Counted from the stretch's first letter, positions 12,930 to 27,900 are shown. The stretch is DNA of 64,000 nucleotides from Dromiciops gliroides (GCF_019393635.1 NC_057864.1:446914822-446978821); one strand, 5' to 3'. Made by a program: numbers and translations. The notes: generated from the sequence alone by a model not told the origin.

Positions 12930-15900
12930 CTCTCTCTCTCTCTCACCTGCAAACAAGGATTGTTTCATTCTTTGTACTCACATCCCCACAGCTCCCACTA
13001 TGGTTTCTGGAACACAGTAAGTACTTAATAAATTCCTATTGATTGACTTATTTGTCTTACTCAGGGCCAGAGAACTACTAAATGTCAGAGGTTAATTTAA
13101 ACGAGTCTTCCTGACTCTATGCTTAGCATTCTGTATATTCTTCAATGTTGCCTCTCTAACACTTTAGTGTCTCCAACTTTGTAATCAATCACACAGATTC
13201 TTATATGTAGTTTTGTGAATTATTTCCAACCTCAGGTTCATGATATGGAAAACACAATGTCATTACTTGATTTTCACTCACAAATACACAAGTTGTCATA
13301 TAGATGTCAATTATCAGATTATGCATTAAAGAGAAATAGTCTAACAGCAGGGAACCAGTACAAAAGTTCACTTAAGAAGCAAAGGAAAACAAAGTGCCAA
13401 TTACAACAGTAATAATAAGAAATATTTCAGTGTTCAACATAGGCAGATAACATGTTTAATATGCCCAATTTAATCAACTGACAAATATATCTGTAGGTAT
13501 ATATATATATATATATATATACTCTACCTTTGACCGAAATGTTGGATGGACAAAATAAACTGCTTTCAAGTTCCTCTTGTATCTGATTTAAAAAGAGAAA
13601 AAGACCAGTGAGTCACATAAAATTGTTAACTATCTTCTTAAATATTTTAAGACATTTAAACACTGAAAGAAAAAAACTTTTCATAGCTCTGGCTCACATC
13701 ACTGAGATTCAAGCCAAGGCTCAAAATTAATGATATGGAGGGATATTTTGAGATCTTTTTGTCCCTCTTTCTGCCCACCTCCAACAGGTACCCCCAGTCA
13801 TAGACACTTTTCTATATGTAGAAGATTCTACTTTGTCAAACTCTAGTGTGAATGTTGCTATACTTAAAGAGGTATAACAGGCCCTTAGAAGGCTTCTGGT
13901 CCCAATCTCCTTCCAATGCAGGAATCCTCTCTATAATATTCCTGCCTTGGATCATCTGTTTCACCACTTTAAGTAGTGAAAATCTAGACATCTCCCAAAG
14001 TATGTCTCCTTAAAGTCAGTATAGCTTGTTCATACATAGTTGTTTCAGGTTGTCTTCCCATTAGACTGCACTCCTTGAGAGTAAGCATTGTCTTTTGCCT
14101 TTCATTGTAACTGCAGGTGAACACAAGAGTGCTTAATAAATACATGCTGAATAATGCTAGACATAAACGATAAAATTATAATATGACTTTATAATTGCAG
14201 TTTTAATTTTTAGTAAAAATTCTGGATTCTATGTTGGGAAGAGGCCCTCATATTAAGGGAGGTTAATGCAATCTATGTGATATATGCTTCTTTCTTGTCA
14301 CACGGAGGATATAAAATATTTAAGAGTACAAAATAATATGAGATCAGTTCATGGGAGAGAGATAGAAAAGGAGGGAGAAAGAGGGAGAGAAGGGGAGAAA
14401 GAGGAGGGAGGGAAACAGAGAGGGAGGAAGACCGAGAGAGACAGAGATAGAGGACCACTGTCCAAATAACCCTCCTTCCCCTTCCTCATTAAAAGTAAAA
14501 TGAGACTAACTTGATATCAACAACATCATAGAGTTTCTTCAGAAAGTCAGAGTCCAAGTGATTGTACTCGCTAGTAAGTGTGTGAAAGTATACTAAGACA
14601 TATTCTTTTACAGCAATGTGATCCATTACATGGATAAAATATAACAGAGCCTGAAAAAGATAGAAGGGGGAAAAATAAGGGTCATTTTTGAAACAGTCCA
14701 TTTCAAAGAATAACATGTACTTAAAAGTCTTGAGGTGTTATCTAGTATATATCTCCTGTCATCCCAATTAGGCCAATAGGAATCAAGCTTACTTTTAAAT
14801 CTCCACAAGGAGAAAACTATTCCAGTGTTTTAACAACTCTCATATATACTACTACAATGTATTTCTTTTTAATCTCTTATCAGTGTTGAAATAACAATTC
14901 CACATATTTGAAGAATTATCAGATCCCTAACCACATTTCTCTTATCTAAGGTAACTAATTCTACTCTTGCCATTTTCCTACAGTGTATTATTTTTCTAGT
15001 TCTTTATTACCTCTTAAACTTTCTCCCTTTCTATTAGGTGTCCATATGACTCTTATGTGACCAACTACTACTATGAAAGAACATACTAACTGGCATCAGT
15101 TCATTTTGGGTCTGGCTTTTACTTAATACCTTTAATAATGACATTGAAATAAAATGTGAACCTGAAGATCCTAAGTTGAGATTTTTAATACTTTAGAAAA
15201 CTAGGATTTGAAGTCACAAAACCAAATTAAGACAAATACTCCATCACAAACAGGATGTAATTTAAAAGACACTAGGATATTTAAAATGAGTACAAAGACA
15301 ACATAGGTAGGCATAGCATAATATGGGGTGACTTACTAGCGTAAGAAAAAACAAAAGGGTTGGCAATTTAAAGGGGTTATTGTGAATTGGATACTGACTA
15401 GTTATGTTTTTGTTAGCCTTTTGTAACAAGAAAAGATCAAACAACTAGCCTGGAGGAGGGGAGGCATCCTATTAACAGGGCAGAATATTGTAGACATTGT
15501 CAGATAAAGTCTCTGTATTGGCTTCTTTTTCAAAAGGGAGAATTTATTCTGGAGAGCACAGAAAATGACTATTTTGTAAAGATAAATGCATTGATAAAAT
15601 TTTTTAAATGTCTATGAAGTCAAGTTTTCAATATGTATATTATTTTGTCCAAATATGTGAATTTTCATCAGAAATTCAAATATAAATTTAAAATAATATA
15701 TTTTGGATTATTCATATATCTAGTTCCTTTTCATTTGTTTGCATTATTGAGAGCTGATCATATATCTTCTAAGACAATAAGATCTGATTAGATGGTAAAA
15801 TTACAAACCAAAAAAGAATCTAACATAGGCTTGTTTTCTTATTTTAATAGCAAAGTAGTTGCATTTTTATATATAACATAGCAAATGTCGTCATAATTCA

Positions 15901-18900
15901 ATTTTCATTGTAGTATAACATCAAACTTGACATGTTTACATACACAAAAACTATTCCTCAAAGAGACAAACAATGCTACCTCGCCATGTAAATATTACAA
16001 GTAATAAGTATATAATTTATAAGTCATATATTCTCCATAAACATCACTTTTAGTTAAAAGGTAGGATCTTTCTGTAGCTTACCTTGTCCATGTCTATTAA
16101 TGTTACAGGAATGTTTCTTCCAACCACCACCATGACTGTGCGACCACAATTATCTACACCTACAAATGGGGAATTATGCATTAACAACAAAAACAACAAC
16201 AATAAGAAGTTAGTATTTACACAGTGCTTTAAGACTTACAAAGCGTTTTATGCAGGCTAACTCATTTGATCCTCACAACAATCCTGTGAAGTGGGTGCCA
16301 CATCAAGTTTGCTTGTACATAGTTGTTTTCATCCTGGGTTCCCCATTGGATTTTGTGCCCCTTGAGAGCAAGGACTGTCTTCTGTCTTTCTCTGAATTCC
16401 CAGCATATTTTACAGAAGAAGAAAATGAGGCAGAGAGAGGTCCAGTGATTTGCCTGGTGTCATGAAGCTAGTTTGTTCCGAGGCAAAATCTGAAGTCAAC
16501 TCTTCCTGACCCTAAGTGCTATATTCTAACCCCTGTGCTGTGGAGCTGCCTCAGCAGCTTACTTTCAGCTCGTTACTGCTTTGAGGATGAACCTTGTTTC
16601 CTCTGATGCAACCCTGGAGTGTGGAAATCGTCCTGAGCTCCTGAAGGCCAGGGTAGCAAGACACAAGCTCACTCAGGTCTGGTCAAGCCAAAAGGCTTCA
16701 GTGTAGACTCTTATGACAGAAGCCATGCCTGTTGTCTAAGAGGCCAGACTTGCTAAATTTCCAGATGCTCATCACCTGCTTCAACATACTGCCTTTTTTG
16801 GCCACAGCAACTCACAAGGATCACCTATATATTTTTTTTTTCTGAGGGGGAGTGCAGTTGTGATCTGCATTTGGAAGAAGAGCCACCTTAAAGTTGAAGA
16901 TTATGCCCCATCAACTGTAAATTACACTTCCAGGTAGAGTGCAATAGTATATAACTTAGTGGATTCTTCTAATTACCATCTTCCATTAACTGATATTCTT
17001 TAGACCAAAGTGTTTAGGAGCCAAAGGCTTCAAGTCATGTCAAACATACAGGATTTTTAGAATGTCTAAATTGTTTAGGTAATCACAGAATTTCACAGTT
17101 GTAAAAGGCCTCATCAGCCATTCAGACCAATTCATTCCCAAAGGACACTTTCCTTAACATCTAAGTGATTGGCCAGCCTTTGTCTGAAGGCCTCCAAGGA
17201 GAGAGCACCCACTAGTTTCTGAAGCAGTGGTTTATTTTGCGATAGCTCTAATCTTTAGGACATTTTTCCTTTTCTTGACCAAACATTTCCCTTTTTACAA
17301 TTTGCACCAACTTCTCTGGGATCCTCCTTCTAGGGACAAACAAGCTTCTCTAGGCCGAACACCTTCATTTCCTTTAACCAGTCCTCACAGGGCATGAACT
17401 TGAAGGTCTTTATAAACCTGGGTGCCCTTCTCTGAACACTCCAACATATCAATGGCCTAATTAGGGGGCCACTCAGAAATGAAAACAACATTCCAGATTT
17501 GGTCAGATGAGGGCAGTGTACAGCAGAACTTTTGTCTTTAATCCAGTCATTCAGTCATGGTTGACTTTTCGTGACCCTGTGGACTAATGTCAATACTGTC
17601 CAGGGGGTTTTCTTGGCAAAGATACTGGAGCAGCTTGCCATTTTTTTTTTCTCCAGCTCATTTTACAGATGAGGAAACTGAGGTAAACAGTAACTTGCCC
17701 AAAGCCACATAGCTAGTAAGTGTCTGAGGCCAGATTTGAACTCAGGAAGAGGAGTCTTGCTGACTGTAGGTCTGGCATTGTATCCACTGTGCCATCAGAC
17801 TTCATACTTATTGCTACTAAAATTTCATCTTACTAGAGTTAGCCCAAAGATCGAGCATGTCAATATTTTTTTGGATCTAGACTTTATCATATAGTACACG
17901 ATTTGTTCCCCCCAGCTTTATGTCATCTGCAAAATTAACATGCATGCCATGTATGCTTTCATCCAAGTAATTTACTAAAAAGTTAAATAGCACTGGAATC
18001 CCTCAGGTACTTCACTGGAGAGCTCCTTTCAAGCTGATGTGAAGCCACTAACAACTACTCTTTGGATTTAGGCAACTGGTAGTGAATCTATCTAACTGTA
18101 TCATTTAAATCTCTCCATTTTTTCCACAAGAATAACATGAGACTTCATCAAAAGCTTTGTTAAAACATAGGAAGCTGGGGCAGCTAGGTGGCACAGTGGA
18201 TAGAGCACTGGCCCTGGAGTCAGGAGAACCTGAGTTCAAATCCGGCCTCAGACACTTAACACTTACTAGCTATATGACCCTGGGCAAGTCACTTAACCCC
18301 AATTGCCTCACCCCCAAAAAAAACCCAAAACCAAAACCAAAACAAAACCCCAAAACACATAGGGAAGCTACATCTCCAGAAGACCCCTGACCTAACAATT
18401 TAGTGACCCTGGTAAACATGAATTAAGTTCAGTCTGCTATAAATTGTTTTTGCTGAACCTTTGTTGGGTGTTTTTGATCAAAGCTTTCTTTTCTAGATGT
18501 TCACGGACCATCTTTTTAATATGTTCTTAGAATTTTACCAGGAATCAAAAGTAATCTCTTTGTTCTAACGTCTGTAGACTGTTCTTTTTCCCACTTTGGA
18601 AAATGTGGAATTTGCCCCCTTCAGCTCTGCAGTACCTTCTTTCCTCCATAAGCTTTCAAATGTCACTGACAATGGCTTAGCAATCCTATCTGCCAATTTT
18701 CAGCATCCAGGATGTAACTCATCTGGGACAGATGCTGAACTCATAGTAGCCTGAAGGCCTCTTACTATTTCCCTACTTATCTTGAGGAGTGGCTTTCCAT
18801 CAGTCACTTTTGTTCAGTTCTTCCCAATTCAAGTCAATCTCTATGGGAGGGAAAACAGAAGGAAAATAAAAAGTAGACAGCCTCCTTGTGCTATGAGCCC

Positions 18901-21900
18901 AGTGTGAGAAAATAATGGGTTTTGGAAAGCCCAAAGGCCCAGCTCGAGGGGAGATTATATTAAGATTGATTGGATTGACTTTTCTGATTAACTCACTTAA
19001 AGTTGACTGAGGGCCTACTGGCCCTGGGGGGGGGGGGGATGTTCTCTGAACTGTCATCATTCATCTGACCTCAGGCATGTTCTGCTCAAGGACCACCCTC
19101 AAGTGCAGTGAACCAATGGATGTGGGTTATACTAGCCAATGAGCTTGAAGCAGTGTGCAAGGACCGCCACTCCTCCTGAGGCAGAGGAAGCTTCCACCTG
19201 GTCTCAGTTTGGCTCTTGGACATGCTGGTGGTGGAGGACTTGGAGGAAGAAGCAGGCCAGGCTGCAGCTCTAGGCTAGAAAGGCCTTTTCTTAACTTTCT
19301 GAGCCAGGTGTTCTCTTTTTACTAATACTTGGTATGCACCAATAAATGCTTAATGCCCCAAACTGGTGCTAAAGCTTCTAATTTGTAAGTAACAAATATA
19401 TTAAAAACCCCAGCTCATTTTCCCCACACTTGGGATAGTAATAGGGCCACCACACATATAGTTCTCCTTGTCACACCAGCCCCCCCTGAGCAGCGGTTAG
19501 GGGTTCTTATCCTTCTCTGAGCATCCTTGGCTTTCTCTGACAATTGCTCCCTAGAATAAGGTGTAGTCTTCCAAATACTACGTTTTCCGCAGGATCACCC
19601 ATGTTATTTTAATGAGCTACCCTGACCCGTCCCTGCTCCAATCTTCTGTATGTAGCCTTTTAAAATCAAAACTGGGGAAAAACAAAGCTCTGATGGCCGG
19701 TGTGGTCCCTGTCTGCCCATGATGGCCTCTTCATCCCTATTCCTCTTTTGCTTCACTAGAATCCTTTCTATCATCTTTATTTTGGTATTCTGAAAGACTC
19801 TGAATCAGACAGGGATTCCAAACATAGATTTGCAGTTTTAGGTCTATGAGTGCCTCCTGTTCAACAGGACTACGCCAAAATAACTTATATAAGTCTAAAA
19901 TTCCTGATTTGTGACCCAGGAAAAGGTGGCACTTTAGATAAAGTAGTTATTATTAAGTGTTATCAATGACAACAAAAAAGTTATTAAGAAGGTAAAACAA
20001 AGCAAGGAATGAAAGAATGTAAACTCTGAAAGATGCGAATGAATATACTTGAATATTAAAAACCAGAAATTTATTAAGATGGAAACATAAAAATCCAAAT
20101 CACAGAAAAAGTATAAGAAAGAAAATGGAAAGTATCTATTAGAATGGTAAAAATGTCTAATATTAAAAGAAAAAAGGAGGGCGATAGAGGCACTTATAAG
20201 AGAATCTTCTAACAACATTTCTCAAAGGTTCTAGGTAGAAAAAGCTTTGAATTTATCAATCAATCTATTTTTTATATAGGATCTGTATTTAATTGGTGTG
20301 AGGAACTTCCAGTGAGGAAACCCATGTACCAATGTTCATTTGCATATTCTCTGCGACTTCTAGAATGTTTCCTGGGAACATTGAAAGGTTAAACACTTTG
20401 GCTCAGGTCACACATTCAGGATGCCTCATCCAGGAAGGGGCAGGCAAGGTGGTGGAGTAGATAGAGAGCTGGGCCTGAAGTCAGAAGACCTGAGTTCAAA
20501 TTTGACCTTAGACACATTAGCTACATGATCCTGAGCCAGTTACTTAATCTCTGTTTCCTCAGATTTCTCAATTATAAAATGAGAATAACAACAGTAGTCA
20601 GTTGCCAGGGTTGTTGTGCGGATATTTGAAAAGCACTTAGCACAGTGTCTGGCATTTTAGATGCCATAAAAACAGTCGCTATGATAATGATGATGACAAT
20701 GTCAAAGGCTGAATGAATGTGAACCCAGATATTTCTGACTCCAAGGCAGACTCTCTATCCAACGGTACCTTTCATATTCTGAATAATGTTTTAGTTAAGG
20801 GAATTATTTTCCTTAAAAATAATTTAAAATTGTTAGCCTAGGATAGCATATTTAAGCACTAGAAAGGACCTTAGATACAATCTACTCCAATATCTCTTTT
20901 CTCAGAAGAAGAAACTAGGGGCCAGAGAGGCCCAGTAAGGTCACACAGCTAGTAAATAGCTGAAGTGAAATTTGAATCTGCATTTTTTGACTTTAAATGA
21001 ATTCTTCTTTTCACCAAGCAACCACCAGACAGTGGGGTCTTTACTTTGTAGTAGTTTCTTATTACCTTGCTATTCATTTTCATAAGAATCTGAGCATACA
21101 AGGCACACAGAAAGACAGGAGTGTATTTTCAAGCCTGAATCCTATGATACTATGAATAATAGAAGGAACAACAGAATCAGGTATGGTTGCTTAAGAGGAT
21201 AAATACTGGTACCACCCAGTAACTACTGGCTTGACTTAAAGCACATTTTGCAGGCTAAATCTGATTTGAAGGTCAAAATGATATACAAAAATCAGGCACA
21301 AGGTTCAAACACTGTAGAGATAAATGGGAGGAAGACCTGAAAAAAATTAATAATCAATAACATTCTGGGATCTGAACTCACCATGTACCTAAACTTACCT
21401 GTTTGGTACAATGCTTTTAAAGAAGCAATATCAGATAGATCCTCAGCTCTTGCTTGACACAGCCAGCGATTATAACTAGAGAAATAGATATATTCCCATT
21501 AGTTTGAATATATCCAATAATAGTATATACTAAATTTACAAATGTTTCCCTCAACTAAATGCTTCCCCCTACCATGCTCAAATTGCTAATAAAAAAAAAT
21601 ATTCCTTAGGAAAAGCCAAAACTCCAATGTTTCACAGGAATGATTATGAGATCAGAGGATCAGAGAAGGAAGAGATCTGATATGTCATATGTTCAACACT
21701 CTCATTTTACAAATGAGGAAACTGAGACCCAGAGAAGGTGACTTGTCTCAAGCCACAAAGGTTAAAATTCCAATCCAGATTCTCTAACTACAAATACAAC
21801 ATTCCTCCCAGGCAACCAAAAGCAAGCATTCTATGCAATGGAAAAAAGTTAGACACCTTTCTAGTAAGATGGGAGAAAACAGGAAACTCATTAATACCAG

Positions 21901-24900
21901 TACTATTCAACACAGAGCTAGAAATGCTAGCTATAGCAATAAGACAAGAAAAAGAAATGCTGGAGATAAGCAGATGCAGAGAGAAAACAAACTTTATCAC
22001 TTTCTTCAGATGACATGATAGTATACTTAAGAGGACCATTAAGAATGAATGAAAACATCAACTAAAACATTAGTTGAAATAATAACTTCAATAAAATTGC
22101 AGGATATAAAAAAAACCCCACACCAATTATCAGCATTCTTATATTATGATCAAGAAAAGCCAGCAAAAAGAGCTATTTAAAAATCCCACTATTAAAAAAT
22201 CCCATTCAAAATAAACGCAGAAACTTTAAAATACTTGGGAGTATATTTTCATATTTAAACAGGGATTATAAGAATTTATATGGAACACTGCAGTAATAAA
22301 GACAGACCTCTATACACACACCAATATGTATGCATGTATAGGCATGTGAATATATATGCATATATACACACACACATATATATGCATGTATACACCTATA
22401 TGCATATATGCATGTATGTGTGTTGAGAGAGTTAATTTGTTTTTTTGTTTTGTTTTTTTTGCAGGGAATTGGGGGTTAAGTGACTTGCCCAGGGTCACAC
22501 AGCTAGTAAGTGTCAAGTGATTGAGGCTGGATTTGAACTCAGGTACTCTGGAATCCAGGGCCGGTGCTTTATCCACTGCACCACCTAGGTGCCCCACAAT
22601 TTGGGTTTTTGAAAAAAATTGCTTAATGGGGAATAGAGGGATGGACAAATTTTTTTTTTTTAAGTGATCTGGAAAAAACATGGGAGGGAAAGCAACGGAG
22701 AGGCAAGCCAGGTAGTCAGCAGTAACACATAATAAAGTAATAAATAATAAAGTAACAAAAATATCATATAGGGAATGTCTAATCAGAAAATGACATAGAC
22801 AAACCAAGTGTGAGTGCTACAGTGGTATTCATAGAGTGTTAAAAGACCTGGAACAAAACCTGTTAGGTAAATCCTTTTTGTAAGACTGATAGGAGGATGT
22901 GAACAAAAGTTGAATGAGATGCCATGGATGGTATGCAATGAAACAAGCTAAAGGGAGTACCCACGATGATGAGCTCATAGTAACTAAAATATTAATCCAC
23001 ACAGATTGGCTTCTATTACTTGCCTAAAAACTTTACTGAGTTTTGGGGCAGCTAGGTGGTGCAGTGGATAGAGCACTGGCCCTGGAGTCAGGAGTACCTG
23101 AGTTCAAATCCGGCCTCAGACGCTTAACACTTACTAGCTGTGTGACCCTGGGCAAGTCACTTAACCCCAATTGCCTCACTAAAAAGAAAAAAAAAGAAAA
23201 AACTTTACTGAGTTTTAACTAACATCTTCCTATGTACAATATCTATTGTACTACACTATAAACACTATTCACATAGAGACAGTAGTTAGTGAAGAACTTT
23301 AAAAGTGAAAAATATTTAGATGAGCAGTTCTGAACAATATTTCTCAGTGTGGTAGAAGCAATGATATTATTAATACTAGTGCAACATAAACCCATTTCTT
23401 CCAGCCTGCCAGTCTCAGCTGCATTAAGACCACTGACAGAAAGTGAGAAATTAAAAGGTGGAGCAACAAAATGATTTTTAAAACAAATTGAGTGCTAGGC
23501 TAAATGGCCTAGGGACAAACTCTGGCTAAAGGATCATTCCTTTGGCATGTTTCTAGTCTCTAAAGTGACAAATGATATAAACCAGAGCCATCAGGCTCTT
23601 GAAACTGCTAAGAAGTGCCAAAGGAAGGGAAAAATGATGACACAGAATACATTTCAGCTGAGAGTCTAAAAATCCTATTATCAAGAAAAATGATTCCCAC
23701 TTTGCTGATAGAGAAATTAAGCACTAGGAAGTAAGTACAATTTGCCCCAAATCATGCACTTAATCACCAGTACAAATGGATAAAACCTCTAAGAACTTAG
23801 ATTTATTCCCTGTAGATTTATAGATAACATGCCCAATTCCTTCAGCTGTTGAAAAGAAATGGTGCTTAGTAAAGTCTTGTAGAGAAATACATATGATACA
23901 CTACAAAGTGTGATTTATGATGCTGTGAACTTCCATGTCATTAAGTTTAAAAGGAGCGAAGAAAAATCACTACTACCAGTCTTTGACAAAAGGATCATGT
24001 TTTGTGTGGCCCAATCTAGTCCTGTTAATGATAAAATACATTCATTTCTTCTAAGAAAATTACTAATTGTAATTAGCCATAAAAGTATACAATAGTAAAT
24101 AGTGATAATAGTAAAAGTTGTAAAGGAATAAATAGTAAAAGCAATTACCAGTTACCAATTTTATTTTGGAGATGAAAAAATTTACATTTTAGGAAATTAG
24201 AAAATATTTGGGATAATCTACTCAGATACTGTCAACATCACATATCATTACTATTCAAATCTGACATTTATTAAGCATCTATTACATTTGTGTCTTGATT
24301 AGCATGAAGCACTATTTGAAGTTATAATTTTACATAAAATATGGTAACTGGTTCCAGGCCAATGGAAATATAAAATGTGCATTCAAATGCTTTAGAAGAT
24401 TCCTTATTTGCACTAAATGGGACCAAGCTATAGATGCTAGGCAAGAGCTGGGCCTTAGTGGACAGAGCACCAGGATCCAAGTGAGAAGAATCTACATTCA
24501 AATGCTGTCTTTGACATACACTAGTTGTTTCGCAAATCACTTAAACCCATAGGGCTCCAGGCAAAACAGGCACCAACTTATATTAAAAGAAAGGAAATCT
24601 CCTCCCTAGAAATTCCTAACACCAATGACATTTTAAAATCAGCTTTTCTTTAAAAGGGAAAAGAATGATAATTATTAAGAGAAACTATGTATTCTCTTTG
24701 GCGATGGTGAAATGGGACATAGTAGGTACTTAAATACTTGCTTGACTTTAGGATTTAAAACTAGCAGGGACAAAAAGGGTCATTTGGTTCAGCCTTTTCA
24801 TTTTACAGATGGTCAAGCTAAAGTTCAGAGAGGTTGTCAGTCAACAAATCCAGAAGCATTTATCAAACACCTTTGACTACAATGTCAAGCGCTGTGCTAA

Positions 24901-27900
24901 ACACTGGGGCTAGAAAGGCAAAAAAGGTCTCTTCTCTTAAGGAGCTCCCAATCTAATAGAGGAGAGACAAATGCAAACAACTATGTACACAAAAAATACA
25001 CACTAACAGGAGATAATCTTGGAAAGAAGGCATTAAGATTAAGGAAGGCTGGGATAGGATACTTGAAGAAGGTGGGATTTAAGATGGGAACCCAGGAAAA
25101 AAAACGAAGGGGGAGAGAATTCGAGGAAGAGGGGACAGTCAGCTAGTCACTGAAATTAGCACCAAAAAAAAAAAAAAAGAAAGATCTATAATACATTCTA
25201 TAATCTCAAAACTTTGAAATGGGAAAACCACACAAGCAGAGGGTCAAAAATGCACCGTTAACTATTAGCTTTTAAGTTGAAGATGGTAACAAGTTTTCCT
25301 ATTTTTGAGGCTTTCAAAGAACCCAGGAATATGGTGGCAGCAACACAAGAAGCTATTTGCTAGTGCCATCTAGAGGCTTTCAATATTTCTGTATATGTGA
25401 CTAAAACATGAAAACACACACCAATGTGGAGATGGAATTAAGGATTTTTATATGAACAGATCCATTTGGTAAAATGAGTGTGCTATTGACCAGAAAGTCT
25501 ATTGAACCTAATAGAAGATGGAGAAATGGCTGGTTATGTACAAGTTTATGTCAATAAAAGTTGCATGTAATAGTGAAATTAAAGTGAAACATAAATTGTT
25601 AAGGAGTAGCATTCATATTTTTAAAGCAAGTATTTTGCTGAGTGTGCAAACAGAAATATATCATATGTAACTAACTGTAAGGGTATTTTTTTCCATTTGC
25701 ATTATGAAGCTATGAGAGCCTTAGAAAATTGGGAGGATTCAGGAATATAAAAAATATCTACAGTCAAAAAGTAGCATTTATAATGGTCATGTCATACAGA
25801 GAAGAGAAAATTGAGAGTTTACTCAATTGTCTTTAAAAGTATATGAAATCTAAGAGCAGCTAGGTGGCGCAGTGGATAAAGCACCGGCCCTGGATTCAGG
25901 AGGACATGAGTTCAAATCCAGCCTCAGACACTGGACACTTACTAGCTGTGTGACCCTGGGCACTTAACCCTCATTGCCTCACCAAAAACACCTCACAAAA
26001 AAACAAAAGACAAAAGTATATGAAATCTGTGACATGGTAAAGGGTTGCCAAATTTACTTAAAGAAATAATTTTAAATGTTCCCTTTGGTGGGAAGAGTGA
26101 AAGGCCTAGTTTTTCTAAGATATCTCAGCAAATTTATATAAATAGCCTGTTAATAAGAATAATATTTTCTGTTGAATAACAGTAATTCAGATGCATATTT
26201 ATGGCAAAGTATGCATATGAAATATATTAAGTATATTCCTACTTTGATATTATTTAATGACTAAAAAAGAAATTTGATTTGGTAGCACCAAATACTATCT
26301 TAAAGGTTTTTCTTTCAATCAGTTTTCTCCCATGTATATGGAAAAATTATGAGATTTTTTGGAAAGATAACAGATAACTTTATTCAAAAGCTAATTATTA
26401 ATATCAGGTTAGTCATAAGGCAGGGATACGTATATTCACCAATGGTATGTCAAGGTTACATGGAAGAAGGATTCCTTGCAGATGATGTTTCTAAGGGATT
26501 CTCTTTATGGATAATAGTTGTTCTCACTGCATAAAGCCCTAGAGTAATGCAGAGCCTAAAGGATGAAATTCAAAGTCATTCAAAAGAGTATGCCTTGTCA
26601 TAGGAAAAAAAACAAGAGGACGAAGATAGCCTATCGCTTAGATTGTGACATGCTGTTGTATGGACAACCTATAGAGCTTGTCCACAATTATATCTGCTTG
26701 GGCAGACACTGACAAAATGGACAACAAGTTAGGCATAAAATTAAACAGGAGGAGGAGGAGGGAGGGAGGGCTGGATCACTTCTGGAAAATGTTAATGAAT
26801 CCAAATGACATTTTTACTATGAATATTCTATCAATGTTGCACAGCTATGAGATATTGCACAGTACAGTTCACAACCAATCAGTAAGGATGTATTAAGAGT
26901 CTTCTGTACTCTAAGTATTGTTAGGCAATGAGGCTATAAATGCAAAGAATGAAACCATGCTTACCCTGGGGAGCTTACCCTCATTACTAATGAGGGAGAC
27001 AGCAAATACATGTGTATTCATCTTCATATATACATGTGTATATGTGTGTGTGTGTATACACATATATAATATGAAGAGGATAAATACAAATATGTATGAA
27101 ATAGACATACAGAGAGTAGTTGGGAGAGAGGGTACTAGGAGCTGGGGGCTTCAAGAAAAGCTTTAAGCAATAGGATGTACATGGACTAGGTCTTGAAGAA
27201 AAAAGAATTCTATAAGAAGAGAGAGAACATAATTGACATAAGATATACAGCTGTTGCAAAGGCATAGAGAGGGACACTAAGTGTCATGGATGAAGAAAAG
27301 GAACAAATAGAAGGCCTGGATGGTTGGCTCTATTGTGGAGCATAAGAAGGGAGTAGTGTCCAATGAGGCTATGAAGACAGCCTGCAGCCAGGCTGTAAAA
27401 GGCAGTATAAACTAATTAGAGAAGTTTATGTCTTATCCTGTAGGCAACAGGAAGCCATATTTCAAAAAGTTGAGGAGTGAGAAAGAGAAAAGGAAATGAA
27501 GATAGTGAGTATAGACAGCTTTATCAAGGACAATGGCTGAGAAAGGGAGAGAACAAAAGCTAGTGAATGTTTTTTAATGATAGGAGAAACTTGGCCATAT
27601 TTGGAAATAGTAAGGATGCAACCAGTAGAGAGGGAAATTGAGTATCCCCCATTAACTAAATGAATTGAATCCAGAGAGCAATGGAAAAATGCATTGGAGT
27701 GGGGGCAGGGAAAGGTTGAATTGAATAGGCTGTAACATAATATAAATGATGAAAGAGAAGCAGAGCAAAGGAGTCACCAAAGAAAGTATGAGTAAAAAAA
27801 GATGAACTGGTCATATGATGAAAGACATCATGCTCAGCATGATGTCAAGAGAGCAAGGAAGATACATTCGGTGTACCTTCTGTGAAGAATTTATGGGAGG

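Larger units (their letters stand above)
17085..18810 (-). mobile_element. CR1-like LINE (antisense), split by two SINEs
   Basis: The reverse strand carries the CR1 3' end and RT C-terminus: the antisense of a 'gatgacataaagctgggg' block lies near 17915-17935, and 'ggatgtaactcatctgggac' at 18713 belongs to the upstream part. The sequence order is continuous once the inserts at about 17550-17805 and 18177-18355 are set aside. Confidence 0.65.

Noticed and set aside
12578..12968. Several ORFs of Cys/Val and Thr/His repeats
   Set aside because: Direct translation of the CA/TG microsatellite.
18174..18250. tRNA-like A and B box sequences at SINE heads
   Set aside because: They belong to repeated SINE copies, with no cloverleaf intact enough to call a tRNA gene.
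22438..22470. Poly-T followed by gcag in antisense SINE copies (also 1430 and 41764), a potential cryptic splice acceptor
   Set aside because: The acceptor-like sequence is on the plus strand, but GDAP2 is transcribed from the minus strand here, so it cannot exonise into that gene. No plus-strand transcript is known in this part.
22310..22807. 165-codon minus-strand ORF
   Set aside because: It is made of an antisense-strand CORE-SINE and a TATG microsatellite; the apparent coding region is chance.
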